Assembly (NCBI RefSeq): GCF_000337195.1
Contig: NZ_AOID01000022.1
Location: 1 to 59,251, forward strand
Source of the DNA: Natrinema versiforme JCM 10478
GTDB lineage: Archaea; Halobacteriota; Halobacteria; Halobacteriales; Natrialbaceae
DNA: 59,251 nucleotides
Direction: 5' to 3'
The position numbers and the translations under genes are program-made. The notes below the pieces were generated by a model, which had not been told where the DNA came from, did not search any database, and saw only the letters and a list, made by a program, of their open reading frames with translations. Of the stretch, positions 51,624 to 59,251 are shown one piece after another; within the stretch, counting starts at the first letter, position 1, and each line of letters starts with the position of its first letter.

Positions 51624-52679
51624 TCATTCGGAGACCGGATCAGTAAACAGATCCGCAGCCCCCGATATCCCCGACAACGCATCAGCAGCCAGCACCGCAG
51701 CCCCGCCGGTCCACGTCGGCCGCTCGCCGGGCCAGAACGCCTCGTCCTCGAACTGGTAGCCCGTCCAGAAGACCCCCTCGTCGTCGGTCCACTGGAACAG
51801 CCACTCGTAGATCTCACGCGCACGCTCCACCCGCCCCACCGCGGCAAGTGAAACCACGAGTTCGCAGGACTCGGCGACGGTCACCCACGGCTCGTCCGCG
51901 ACGCAGCGACAGCCCAAGCCCTCCTCGAGAAAGCGATCCATCCCGTCTGCGAGCCGCTCTTGCGCCGGGTCGCCGGTCACCACGCCACAGAGGACCGGAT
52001 AGAACCAGTCCATCGCGTAGCGGGACTTGCTCTCCCACGTGCGGTCGAACCGGTCGGGTCGCTCGCGGATCGCCGCCCCGAGTCGGGTGCGGGCCTCGAG
52101 CCACCGGTCTCGAGCGGCGGCGTGCTCGAGTTCGGCCGCGATGGCCGCCCCGCAGGCCAGGCTCTTGTACAGCGAGGCGCAGCCGGCGATCAGGGCGTCC
52201 TCGTAGACCGCGCCGTCCGCGCCGACGGTCCAGTAGATTTCGCCGGTCGGGGCCTGCTGGCGGCACGCGAACGCGAGGGCGTCCCGAACCGTGGGCCACA
52301 GCGACTCGAGGAAGTCCCGGTCGCCGGTACACAGGTAGTGGTGCCACGCGCCGACGGCGACGTAGGCGCTCCGGTGGGTCTCCTTGCGCGGCTCGTCGCC
52401 GTCGTGGGCACCCTCCTCGCCGTCGGCGTCGCCGTAGGTCGCCCACAGCGCGCCGTCGTCGTGCTGGGCGTCGGCGATCCAGCGGTAGGCGCGTTCGGCG
52501 GCCTCGCGGCGGCCGGCGACCGACAGCGCCATCGCGCTCTCGACGTGATCCCACGGGTCCGCCGGCCCGTCGGGGTACCAGCAAATGAGCCCGTCCGATC
52601 GCTGCACCCGCTGGATGTAGTCGACCGCGGGCTCGAGCCCCCAGTCCGAAAGCGACGCCCGCGACGGGCCGTCGCTCAC
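51624..52679 (-). CDS. Glucoamylase-like (six-hairpin, GH15-type) protein
   Basis: A 351-residue protein with the alpha/alpha-barrel signature of GH15-like glycosidases: DGLICWYPDGPADPWDHVES, then HDDGALWATYGDAD, the helix pair around HRSAYVAVGAWHHYLCTGDR, and YEDALIAGCASLYKSLACGA. It lacks a clear signal peptide, so it may act inside the cell or on lipid-linked glycans. In other haloarchaea similar proteins sit beside glycosyltransferases. GTG 52679 overlaps the methyltransferase stop (GTGA), making it the third gene of the GT-MT-GH operon. Enzyme activity is inferred from fold pattern only. Confidence 0.78.
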   Translation of the reverse strand: MSDGPSRASLSDWGLEPAVDYIQRVQRSDGLICWYPDGPADPWDHVESAMALSVAGRREAAERAYRWIADAQHDDGALWATYGDADGEEGAHDGDEPRKETHRSAYVAVGAWHHYLCTGDRDFLESLWPTVRDALAFACRQQAPTGEIYWTVGADGAVYEDALIAGCASLYKSLACGAAIAAELEHAAARDRWLEARTRLGAAIRERPDRFDRTWESKSRYAMDWFYPVLCGVVTGDPAQERLADGMDRFLEEGLGCRCVADEPWVTVAESCELVVSLAAVGRVERAREIYEWLFQWTDDEGVFWTGYQFEDEAFWPGERPTWTGGAAVLAADALSGISGAADLFTDPVSE

Positions 52680-53398
52680 GCCTGCCCCTCCAACTCGAAG
52701 TAGTAGACGACGCTCTTGCCCAGCGCGGGATCGAGCGCCCGCTCGAGCAGCCGCACCGGCCGCGGCGATTCCAGCACGTCCCACTCGAGGAAGCGGTCGT
52801 AGGCCCGCAGGGGCAGCGGCGGCTCGCCGCGCTCGTCGCGGTCCCACCAGAGGCACTTCAGCCACCAGTACGGCGAGTGCAGCGCGTGGGCGAAGTGACT
52901 GTCAACTCGCCGAAACCCGCGCCGTTCGACGGCGGCCCGCAACTCCTCGCGGTCAAAGATGCGGACGTGCCCGCCCTCGACCGCGTGGTACTCGTCCGAG
53001 AGCGCCCAGCAAACCCGTTCGGGCCCCTCCCGCGGGACGCTGACCGCGAGCGTTCCCCCCGGCGCACAGACTCGACGCAGTTCGTCGATCGCGGACTCGT
53101 AGTCGGGCAGATGTTCCAAGACCTCGGTACAGCAGACGACGTCGAACGCGCCGTCCGCGAAGGGGAGCCGGAGCGCGTCGCCGGACAGAAAGGTGACCGG
53201 CACGTCCGTCTCCGGGGCGATGTACTCCTCGTAGTCTTCCCGGGCCGCCTCCAGGTTGTTCCGTCCGAGGTCGAGGCCGACGACCTCCGCGACGTTCTCG
53301 AGGGCGGCGGCGTGGACGTGTCGGCCCTCGCCACAGCCCACGTCGAGGACGCGCATGCCCGGCGTCAATGTCAGCCGGTCGAAATCGATCGTCTCCAT
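52676..53398 (-). CDS. Class I SAM-dependent methyltransferase
   Basis: A 240-residue Methyltransf_11-type enzyme. Motif I is VLDVGCGEGRHVHAAALE (residues ~18-35), then the acidic VVGLDLGRNNLEAARED, motif near LSGDALRLPFADGAFDVVCC and LRRVCAPGGTLAVSVPRE. It should use SAM to methylate a small molecule or a glycan; the acceptor is unknown. ATG 53398 lies 1 base after the glycosyltransferase stop, and its own stop overlaps the next gene, so the three proteins are made together. Confidence 0.88.
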   Translation of the reverse strand: METIDFDRLTLTPGMRVLDVGCGEGRHVHAAALENVAEVVGLDLGRNNLEAAREDYEEYIAPETDVPVTFLSGDALRLPFADGAFDVVCCTEVLEHLPDYESAIDELRRVCAPGGTLAVSVPREGPERVCWALSDEYHAVEGGHVRIFDREELRAAVERRGFRRVDSHFAHALHSPYWWLKCLWWDRDERGEPPLPLRAYDRFLEWDVLESPRPVRLLERALDPALGKSVVYYFELEGQA

Positions 53399-53399
53399 C

Positions 53400-54773
53400 T
53401 CAGGCCCCGCTCCCCTGCGTTTCGATCGCGTCGCGGTACGTGCGAACCGTCTCCCGGGCGGCCTGTTCCCAGTCGAACTCCTCGACGATGCGCTCCCGAC
53501 CCCGCTCGCTGAGTTGCCGGCGGCGCTCGTCGTCCGCGAGCAGGTCGCCGATTGCCTCGGCCAGCGCGTCGGAATCGCCCGGTTCCACGAGGACGCCGGC
53601 GTCGCCGACCACCTCCGGGAGGCCGCCGCCGGTGGTCGCCACCACCGGCACGCCACAGGCGAGCGCCTCGCCCGCGGGGAGGCCGAAGCCCTCGTAGATC
53701 GAGGGGACGACGGCCACGTCGGCGGTCCCGTAGAGCTCGACCATCCGCTCGTAGCTGATCTCGCTGTGGGTCTCGATCGCGTCCGCGATGCCCAGTTCCG
53801 AGACGAGTTGGTCGCAGTCGCCGCCCTCGTCGAACTCGCCGACAACGACCAGTTCGGCGTCGATCGAGTCCCGAACGGCCGCGAACGCCTCGAGCAGGTG
53901 CCGCGTCCCCTTTAGGGGAACGTCGGCGCTGACCGTCGTCATCACGCGCGGGCGATCGGCGCTCCGATCGACGGGCTCGAACAGGTCGGTGTCGATGCCG
54001 TTGTGGACGACGCGGATCGCGTCGGGGTCGGCACCGAAATCGGTGACGGTGCGGCGTTTGGCCGACTCGGAGACGGTCAGGACGTGGGGTAGCTCTCGGA
54101 CCACCTCGCGTTGCATCCGGAGGAACCGGTACCACCGGCGGATCAACAGCCGCTCGCCCCAGTCGTCGGCCGCGGCGAGGTCGGCGTCGCGGTCGACGGT
54201 GATCGGGTGGTGGACCGTCGCCACGACGGGGTGGCCCCGCTCGCGGAGCGTGTGGAGGCCGTGACAGAGCGACTGGTTGTCGTGGATCACGTCGTACTCG
54301 GGCTCACACTCCTCGAAGTAGTCGACGACCTGCCGCCCGAAGACGTAGGGGTCCGGAAAGCCGCCGGTGAGCGCGCTCAGCCATTCGTATAGCGCGAGCG
54401 GGTCGCGGAGATAGGATGCTTCGAACTGCCCCAGCCGATCGAGTTCGTCGACGACGTTCTCGCCGGGCAGTTTCACCAGCCCCACGTCGTCGTTGAGTTC
54501 GGGGTAGGGCTTCCCCGAAATCACGTCCACGGAGTGGCCGAGGTCGGTCAGTGCTCGGCTCAGGTATTTCACGTAGACACCTTGCCCACCCGAATACGGG
54601 TTGGAGCGATAACTCAGGAGACAGATATCGAGCGGATCGTCGGGACGACGCTCCGCCTCGGATGACGGCACCGACGACGACTCCGTCGGTCCCGCGGCGG
54701 TCGTTCCCGTCGCCGACGCGGACGAAGAAATCACGCTCCCCGGGAGAAGCCGTCTCAGCGTACCAGTGACCAT
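53400..54773 (-). CDS. Glycosyltransferase family 4 protein
   Basis: A 457-residue GT-B enzyme. The N-terminal Rossmann domain begins at ~47 (LDICLLSYRSNPYSGGQGVY, the acceptor-side GG motif). The C-terminal donor domain has VPLKGTRHLLEAF and the EX7E motif in PSIYEGFGLPAGEALACGVP with VVATTGGGLPEVVGDAGVLV. About 45 Ser/Thr/Pro-rich residues precede the fold, so a later start is possible. It probably transfers a hexose from a nucleotide sugar in surface-glycan assembly. First gene of the GT-MT-GH15-like operon. Confidence 0.88.
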   Translation of the reverse strand: MVTGTLRRLLPGSVISSSASATGTTAAGPTESSSVPSSEAERRPDDPLDICLLSYRSNPYSGGQGVYVKYLSRALTDLGHSVDVISGKPYPELNDDVGLVKLPGENVVDELDRLGQFEASYLRDPLALYEWLSALTGGFPDPYVFGRQVVDYFEECEPEYDVIHDNQSLCHGLHTLRERGHPVVATVHHPITVDRDADLAAADDWGERLLIRRWYRFLRMQREVVRELPHVLTVSESAKRRTVTDFGADPDAIRVVHNGIDTDLFEPVDRSADRPRVMTTVSADVPLKGTRHLLEAFAAVRDSIDAELVVVGEFDEGGDCDQLVSELGIADAIETHSEISYERMVELYGTADVAVVPSIYEGFGLPAGEALACGVPVVATTGGGLPEVVGDAGVLVEPGDSDALAEAIGDLLADDERRRQLSERGRERIVEEFDWEQAARETVRTYRDAIETQGSGA

Positions 54774-55034
54774 CGCAGTCTATCCTCTATGTGTGGGCAC
54801 TCCCCTATAAACCTCCCGCTCGTGTACTGTTTCTTGATACTGTTCGATCCCGAGATGTAGTCGCGATCGGTATCAGCCTCATGCCGCGAAACCGCCCGAG
54901 ACGCGCTCGAGCGGGCGTCTCGGCCGAACCAATTACAATCGGTGAGCGAACGTTCCGCGGCGGGTCGTTCGGTTTCGTATCAATACTGAAACTAATTCGG
55001 GGTCGGGTTGACCCTCGCGTCGCTCGGTCGCTCG

Positions 55035-55595
55035 TTATCGCGCGTCTCGGCGCATGGCGATCTCGAACCACGGGCAGAGGCGGAGCTGTCGGTACCACTC
55101 CGGGTTCGAGTGGAGTCGCTCGTAGGGGACCCACATCAGGCCGGCGACCTCCTCCTCGTTCGGATCGAGGCTGCGGTCGGTCAGGGTCACTTGCAGGACG
55201 GCACAGACCTCGTGCTCGACGCCCGCGTTCTCGAAGTAGCGCTTGTACTCGAAGCGGTCGGTCACTTCCAGATCGTCGTACTGGTCGGGCGTGATCCCCA
55301 GTTCCTCTTCGAGGCGCTCTCGAGTCGCCTCCTCCTGGCTCTGGCCCTCGACGGGGTGGGAGGCGACGGTGCCGTCCCAGTGGGTGCCCCACAGGCGCTT
55401 GCCCGGCGCTCGCTGGGCGAGCAGGACGTTCCCCTCGCCGTCGAAGACGATCGAGGTAAAGGCGCGGTGGCGGATGCCATCGCCCGTGTGGGCGTCGAGT
55501 CGGTTGACTAACTCGAGTTCGGTGTCGTCGGCGTCGACGGCGATTACGTCCTGTCCCGCGTTCTCGTGTTGCAGGTCCTCCTCCGGCGTGCTCAT
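55035..55595 (-). CDS. idi: Isopentenyl-diphosphate delta-isomerase, Nudix (type 1)
   Basis: A 186-residue type 1 IPP isomerase, which interconverts IPP and DMAPP for isoprenoid and ether-lipid synthesis. The family core is readable: LLAQRAPGKRLWGTHWDGTV, the Nudix-like GQSQEEATRERLEEELGI and the metal Glu region VEHEVCAVLQV. At the place of the catalytic cysteine (NSVCGHP in E. coli) it reads GTVASHP, with Ala. The tail WYRQLRLCPWFEIA is typical. ATG 55595 starts the family N-terminus. Together with idsA (1.7-2.5 kb) it belongs to lipid biosynthesis. Confidence 0.88.
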   Translation of the reverse strand: MSTPEEDLQHENAGQDVIAVDADDTELELVNRLDAHTGDGIRHRAFTSIVFDGEGNVLLAQRAPGKRLWGTHWDGTVASHPVEGQSQEEATRERLEEELGITPDQYDDLEVTDRFEYKRYFENAGVEHEVCAVLQVTLTDRSLDPNEEEVAGLMWVPYERLHSNPEWYRQLRLCPWFEIAMRRDAR

Positions 55596-55669
55596 ATCCT
55601 CACAATTACGACGGCTCTTGAAACCAGTATCGTCTCGTCGCGGGTGTTTCGAATCGATAGCGTCGATGA

Positions 55670-56629
55670 CTACGACGGTCCCGTCCCCTCGAGCGGCCAC
55701 AGTTCCCCGTCGTCCGGATCCGGCTGATACCCCTCGCCGACCGGGATTTCGAGGGCGTTCGGGGTCGTCTCGAGATGAAGCGTCTCCGCTTCGAGCATCT
55801 CGCCGTCGAGACTGAACTCGATCGAATCCTCGCGGCTGTCGATCGTGAGCGACGGGGTCCGCCGGCGGACGATGTGCGTGCTCTCCTGACCGAACAGCCG
55901 CTCGAGTGCCGCGCCGCTGACCAGGTTCGCAGTCGCGGCGTCCTCGACGATCGTGACCTCGAGCAGGCCGTCCTCGACGTGGGCCTGTGCGGTTCGCGCG
56001 CCGGTAAAGCGCCGACAGTTGCCGATGAGGACGAACAGCGCCTCGCCCTCCCACGCCCGCGCCGTCTCGCCGTCCGGCCCCGCGGCCGTCTCCACCCGGA
56101 GCGGGAGCGAGTCGAACTCGCCGACCGTCTCAAGCGTGTTCTTCACGTACGCGAGCACGCCCAACTCCGCCTTGCTCTCCGAAGACGTCTCGCTGCTCGC
56201 TTCGGCGGTGACCCCGCCGACACAGGAGTTGACGAACACCCGACCGTTCGCCGCGCCGATATCGAGCTCCCGCCGCCGGCCGTCTTCGATGACGGTAAAG
56301 GTGTGTTCGATCCCCTGAACCCCGATATTCGCCGCGAAGTTGTTGCCCGTCCCCGCGGGAACGACCGCGACGGTGGTCGTCTCGAGTGCGTCCGCCGCGG
56401 CAACGCCGTTGACGACGCCGTTGAGCGTTCCGTCGCCACCGGCCGCGGCAACGAGGTCGGCGTCGGGGGCAGCCTCGCGGGCGAGCCGTTTCGCGTCGCC
56501 GCTTTCCTCGGTCGTTCGAACCTCGAACCCGTGGTCGGCTGCGAGTGCGGCGACGTCGTCGACGTGATCCCCGCTGCCGCTGACGGGGTTGAGAACGAGA
56601 ACGCGATCGCTCGCCTCGGGGGATGCCAT
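55670..56629 (-). CDS. Diacylglycerol kinase-like (YegS/DgkB family) protein
   Basis: A 319-residue lipid-kinase-family protein. The catalytic domain shows VLNPVSGSGDH at the start, AAGGDGTLNGVVNGVAAAD (GGDGT motif, ~68-86) and VVPAGTGNNFAANIGVQG. The C-terminal beta-sandwich follows (LFVLIGNCRRFTGARTAQAH, VEDGLLEVTIVEDA, SIEFSLDGEML). It probably phosphorylates a lipid with a free hydroxyl, such as an archaeal glycerolipid or polyprenol; the substrate is unproven. ATG 56629 is preferred to the long upstream extension, which is a non-coding frame. Confidence 0.88.
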   Translation of the reverse strand: MASPEASDRVLVLNPVSGSGDHVDDVAALAADHGFEVRTTEESGDAKRLAREAAPDADLVAAAGGDGTLNGVVNGVAAADALETTTVAVVPAGTGNNFAANIGVQGIEHTFTVIEDGRRRELDIGAANGRVFVNSCVGGVTAEASSETSSESKAELGVLAYVKNTLETVGEFDSLPLRVETAAGPDGETARAWEGEALFVLIGNCRRFTGARTAQAHVEDGLLEVTIVEDAATANLVSGAALERLFGQESTHIVRRRTPSLTIDSREDSIEFSLDGEMLEAETLHLETTPNALEIPVGEGYQPDPDDGELWPLEGTGPS

Positions 56630-56683
56630 ACTACAGCCCATGCCGGCCGCATCCAAAAGGATCTGGCCGGCGTTTGCCCCAGT

Positions 56684-57406
56684 ATGTACGCGGTCGACCT
56701 CCACGCGCATACGCGATTCTTCCACGGCCGGCGCTCGCTCGGCGACCGATTCGACCCGCTCGGTGTCAGACTGCTCGCCGAAGCGGCCGACCGGCGCGGC
56801 CTCGACGGCGTCGCGACGACCAACCACGACTATTACACGGCGTTCGATCCGTCTCCCGACATCGAGACGCTGCCGGGAATCGAGATCACGACCGACCGGG
56901 GTCACGTCCTCGTCGTGGGGCCGGACCCGCCCGCGGCGACGAAACCCGGGGCACTCTCCCCCGAGGAAGCGGTCGCGCTGGCACACGACCGTGACTGCGC
57001 CGCGATCGTCGCCCACCCGTTCCGGAACAGTACGGTACGCGAACTCGAGGCCGTGCCATTCGACGCGATCGAAGTCAATGGTAAACACCCCCGGTCGCGG
57101 CCGCTGGTCGAGCAGTTGGCCGAGGAACGAGATCTCCCGCTGGTCGGCGGCAGCGACGCTCACTACCCCTTCGAGGTGGGGCGAGCGTACACGGTCGTCG
57201 AGGCCGACCGGCTCACGCCCGCGTCGATCGTGGCGGCGATCCGCGACGGCCGGGTGAGCGCGACCGTCTCCCGGTCGGGATTCGATAGCCTGCTGCGGCG
57301 GGCCTATCGGGCGATCCACGACCGCAAAGGGGTGATCGACGCGATCGACCGCCCGACCCCGGGCGTGGGCAAACCGCCCGGCGAGGACGACAAACCGGTC
57401 GAATAG
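56684..57406 (+). CDS. PHP-domain metal-dependent phosphoesterase
   Basis: A 240-residue PHP-superfamily protein. Metal motifs: VDLHAHT (Asp5, His7, His9), VATTNHDYYTAFD, LPGIEITTDRGHVLV, AAIVAHPFRNS and VGGSDAHYPFEVG. These supply the usual trinuclear ligands. The family includes histidinol phosphatases, nucleases and oligoribonucleases; short archaeal members like this are uncharacterised. The final ~40 residues are basic (RRAYRAIHDRKG). It is divergent from the lipid-kinase gene across 54 bases, so the promoters must overlap. Confidence 0.88.
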   Translation: MYAVDLHAHTRFFHGRRSLGDRFDPLGVRLLAEAADRRGLDGVATTNHDYYTAFDPSPDIETLPGIEITTDRGHVLVVGPDPPAATKPGALSPEEAVALAHDRDCAAIVAHPFRNSTVRELEAVPFDAIEVNGKHPRSRPLVEQLAEERDLPLVGGSDAHYPFEVGRAYTVVEADRLTPASIVAAIRDGRVSATVSRSGFDSLLRRAYRAIHDRKGVIDAIDRPTPGVGKPPGEDDKPVE

Positions 57407-57438
57407 TAACAGAAGGAAGTAGCGACGGACGACCCCTG

Positions 57439-57852
57439 TCAGCCGAGCTCTTCGTCCAGAATCAGCCGCGTCTTCGTGCTCACGACCTCCTCCTGATCGC
57501 GGGCTTTCGTAATGAGATCGTTGACCCCGCGCGTGTCGGCGGCGTCGACCACGAGGACCACGTCTTGCTCGCCCGAGACCATCCAGACGAAGTCGACCTC
57601 GTCCCACTCGGCCATCCGCTCGGAGACCCCTTTCGTGTCGACATCGACCGCAACGCTGATCTCGAGCATGGCTTGGACGTTTCCGGTCCGGGTCGAGATA
57701 GTAAAGCGTTCGATGACGTCGTCGTCCATCATGCGCTCGACGCGGTTGCGGACGGTCCCCTCGCTTGTCCCCACCTCGTCGGCGATCTCGGTGTACGGCG
57801 TCCGGGAGTCTCGCCGGAGGATATCGAGGATCTGTCGGTCCAGGTCGTCCAT
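57439..57852 (-). CDS. Lrp/AsnC family transcriptional regulator
   Basis: A 137-residue Lrp-type protein. The helix-turn-helix occupies ~1-50 (LDRQILDILRRDSRTPYTEI, then GTSEGTVRNRVERMMDDDVI), and the RAM/effector domain ~60-135 (AMLEISVAVDVDTKGVSERM, VDFVWMVSGEQDVVLVVDAA). It probably binds an amino acid and forms octamers or larger rings. It is divergent from carA across 102 bases that contain a perfect Lrp-like palindrome 36 bases from its own start, so it likely represses itself and controls carA. Confidence 0.92.
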   Translation of the reverse strand: MDDLDRQILDILRRDSRTPYTEIADEVGTSEGTVRNRVERMMDDDVIERFTISTRTGNVQAMLEISVAVDVDTKGVSERMAEWDEVDFVWMVSGEQDVVLVVDAADTRGVNDLITKARDQEEVVSTKTRLILDEELG

Positions 57853-57888
57853 GGAGATGCGTACCTACGGGTGACCCGCACTTACCGA

Positions 57889-57903
57889 TTACGAAAATCG
57901 TAA
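57889..57903. promoter_or_regulatory. Palindromic operator between lrp and carA
   Basis: TTACGA-AAA-TCGTAA is a perfect 6-bp inverted repeat. Read on the minus strand its core is ACGATTTTCGT, which as I recall is the core of the selected binding site of the Methanocaldococcus Lrp protein Ptr2. A second half-site, ATCGTAA, recurs at 57949-57955 at the carA start, 52 bases away, about five helical turns. It lies 36 bases from the lrp start and 51 from carA. Confidence 0.6.
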
Positions 57904-57954
57904 CTGAGCTTCGAAGACAACACTTATGATGGTCCATCCGATACGTAGATCGTA

Positions 57955-59034
57955 ATGATGGAAGCCTACGTCGCACTGGAAGGCGGTCACGTACTCGAGG
58001 GGCGTGGCCGTGCCGAAGGGACGGCCCGCGGTGAACTCGTTTTCACAACAGCGTATACCGGCTACGAGGAGAGTCTCACGGACCCCTCCTACGAGGAGCA
58101 GATCCTGACCTTCTCGTACCCGCTGATCGGTAACTACGGCGTCCGCGAGGAGCGCTTCGAGGACGACCGCATCCACCCCCGCGCCGCGGTCGCCAAGGAG
58201 TTCACCGACGACATCGTCGACTGGTTCGAGCGCGAGGGAATCCCGGCGGTCGACCACCTCGACACCCGCGACGTCGTCACGGACATCCGCGACGGCGGCG
58301 CGATGAAGTGTGGCATCGCCGTCGGCGAGGACGTCACCGAGGAGGACGCTTTGGAGCAACTCGAACAGTGCAAGGCCATGAGCGACCACACGGACATCGG
58401 CGCACAGGTCAGCGTCGACGACCCCGAGGTCCACGGCGCGGACAACGACGGCGAGACCGTCGCCCTGATCGACTGCGGCGCGAAGGGCTCGATCATCAGC
58501 TCGCTGCTCGAGCGCGATGCGACGGTTCACGTGTTCCCCTACGACGCGGCCGTCGAGGATGTCGAGGCCGTCGACCCCGATCTCCTGTTCATCTCGAACG
58601 GCCCCGGCGACCCGGTCAACTTCGGCCAAGCGATCAGCCTCGTCGAGGCGTTCGTCGAGGACACGCCCGTCGCGGGCATCTGTCTCGGCCAGCAGATCGT
58701 CGCCGAGGCGCTGGGCGGCACCACCGAGAAGATGACCTTCGGCCACCGCGGCGTCAACCAGCCCGTCCTCGACCTCGAGTCCGGGCAGGTCGTCATGACC
58801 ACCCAGAACCACGGCTACACGGTCGCCGAGCCGGGTGAGCACCTCGAGATCACCCAGATCAACGTCAACGACGACACGCCGGAAGGGATCGACGGCATCG
58901 AGTACGATGTCATCACCCGCCAGTACCATCCCGAAGCGAACCCCGGCCCCCACGATACCCTCGACTTCTTCGACGACGTGCTCGCCATGGCTTCCGGGCG
59001 AGCGGACACGCAGGCGGTTCCGGCCGACGACTGA
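57955..59034 (+). CDS. carA: Carbamoyl-phosphate synthase small subunit
   Basis: A 359-residue glutaminase subunit of carbamoyl-phosphate synthase, feeding arginine and pyrimidine synthesis. The N-terminal domain has VALEGGHVLEGRGRAEGTAR, YTGYEESLTDPSYEEQILTF and GNYG. The class I glutaminase carries PVAGICLGQQIVAEALGG (nucleophile Cys) and TRQYHPEANPGPHDT (His/Glu). A minus-free leader is likely: CTTATGAT (57923-57930) lies 25-32 bases before the ATG. The partner carB is not in the window. An in-frame second Met at 57958 leaves a one-codon ambiguity. Confidence 0.95.
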   Translation: MMEAYVALEGGHVLEGRGRAEGTARGELVFTTAYTGYEESLTDPSYEEQILTFSYPLIGNYGVREERFEDDRIHPRAAVAKEFTDDIVDWFEREGIPAVDHLDTRDVVTDIRDGGAMKCGIAVGEDVTEEDALEQLEQCKAMSDHTDIGAQVSVDDPEVHGADNDGETVALIDCGAKGSIISSLLERDATVHVFPYDAAVEDVEAVDPDLLFISNGPGDPVNFGQAISLVEAFVEDTPVAGICLGQQIVAEALGGTTEKMTFGHRGVNQPVLDLESGQVVMTTQNHGYTVAEPGEHLEITQINVNDDTPEGIDGIEYDVITRQYHPEANPGPHDTLDFFDDVLAMASGRADTQAVPADD

Positions 59035-59160
59035 TTCGTAACGGATACCGCTGGTTTGACCGTCTCTTCTGCTGTGTCTACCGTTTCAACCGTTGCGGTT
59101 AGTTCGATTCGAACGAATAGCACCGTCAGTTTGACGCCCGTGCTCGAGGCATAACCCAGC

Positions 59161-59251
59161 GGCGGTGTTCAGATAAGGTTGAAGAAGTGAGACGTGGCGT
59201 TTTCAAAGTGTTCTATGCCCGAAAACGCACGCCTCAGTCATAGTATCGGCC
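59161..59251 (+). mobile_element. Left end of an IS6-family insertion sequence, cut by the contig end
   Basis: GGCGGTGTTCAGATAAGGTT at 59161-59180 resembles the terminal repeat of haloarchaeal IS6-type elements (ISH15/ISH29-like), and a transposase-like start follows 54 bases from the end. The element is truncated by the end of the sequence, so the other terminus, target duplication and integrity cannot be judged. The contig probably ends here because the element is repeated in the genome. Confidence 0.7.
59215..59251 (+). CDS. IS6-family transposase, N-terminal 12 residues only
   Basis: The frame MPENARLSHSIG begins at ATG 59215 and runs off the end. The opening MPEN(A/V)RL is, as I recall, the usual start of haloarchaeal IS6-family (DDE) transposases. 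Only 12 residues are visible, so the catalytic DDE residues and the zinc finger are absent. Confidence rests on this N-terminal match together with the terminal-repeat-like sequence just upstream. Confidence 0.65.
   Translation, partial: MPENARLSHSIG

Noticed and set aside
55670-57976. 768-residue frame ending in the lipid-kinase protein
   Set aside because: The extension beyond 56629 runs opposite the PHP and lrp genes and has no family features; the kinase domain starts at MASPEASDRVLVLNP.
1-59251. tRNA, rRNA and CRISPR arrays
   Set aside because: Scanning by eye found no cloverleaf consensus, rRNA segments or regularly spaced repeats; a covariance-model scan would be decisive.

Overview
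The window is chromosomal DNA from a haloarchaeon, most like the Natrinema/Haloterrigena/Natrialba group. The evidence is high GC content, very acidic predicted proteins, frequent CTCGAG, leaderless genes with an AT-rich box 24-32 nt before the start codon, and many families typical of Halobacteria. It looks like a nearly whole assembly contig: the first 19 bases match the Tn5/Nextera mosaic end, and the last ~90 bases look like the left end of an IS6-family insertion sequence.

Layout. 20-7.5 kb: the tail of a histidine kinase, a DUF373 membrane protein, a polyprenyl diphosphate synthase, the electron-transfer flavoprotein operon etfBA, a TRAM protein, an MBL-fold hydrolase and a Tfx regulator. 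7.5-18 kb: a Gdx/SugE-type exporter, an SDR protein with an altered active site, the E1-like protein UbaA, two small zinc proteins, a UvrD-type helicase coupled to a degenerate M24 protein, riboflavin synthase, an epimerase and a PrsW-like protease. 18-30 kb: a DAACS symporter, a DUF7532-like protein with the FAU-1 ribonuclease, a Nudix hydrolase, a BASS transporter, an aldo/keto reductase, a hexapeptide acyltransferase, two zinc microproteins (44 and 35 residues) and the protein-export pair secF-secD. 30-43 kb: glucose-6-phosphate isomerase, a CPBP protease, Nob1, a PRC-barrel protein, aIF5B/IF2, the pyrG-guaAb-DUF7126 nucleotide operon, moaB with 5-formyl-THF cyclo-ligase, and an MDR oxidoreductase.

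43-55 kb is the accessory part. A sulfatase-like/methyltransferase pair on the + strand and a glycosyltransferase/methyltransferase/glucoamylase-like operon on the - strand look like parts of one surface-glycan locus. Between them lie a sensor kinase, a PadR-like regulator and an AT-rich island of about 4 kb (47.6-51.6 kb). The island carries a phiH1-repressor-like winged-helix protein, a tightly joined pair of orphan genes and a two-TM membrane protein. I recognise no domain in the orphan pair, so it is the best candidate here for an undescribed system; no function can be assigned from sequence alone.

55-59 kb returns to core genes: a Nudix-type IPP isomerase whose usual catalytic cysteine is replaced, a lipid-kinase-like protein, a PHP protein, and a divergent lrp/carA pair sharing a perfect palindrome. 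I saw no tRNA, rRNA or CRISPR array. Reading was by eye; family assignments rest on remembered motifs, not searches.
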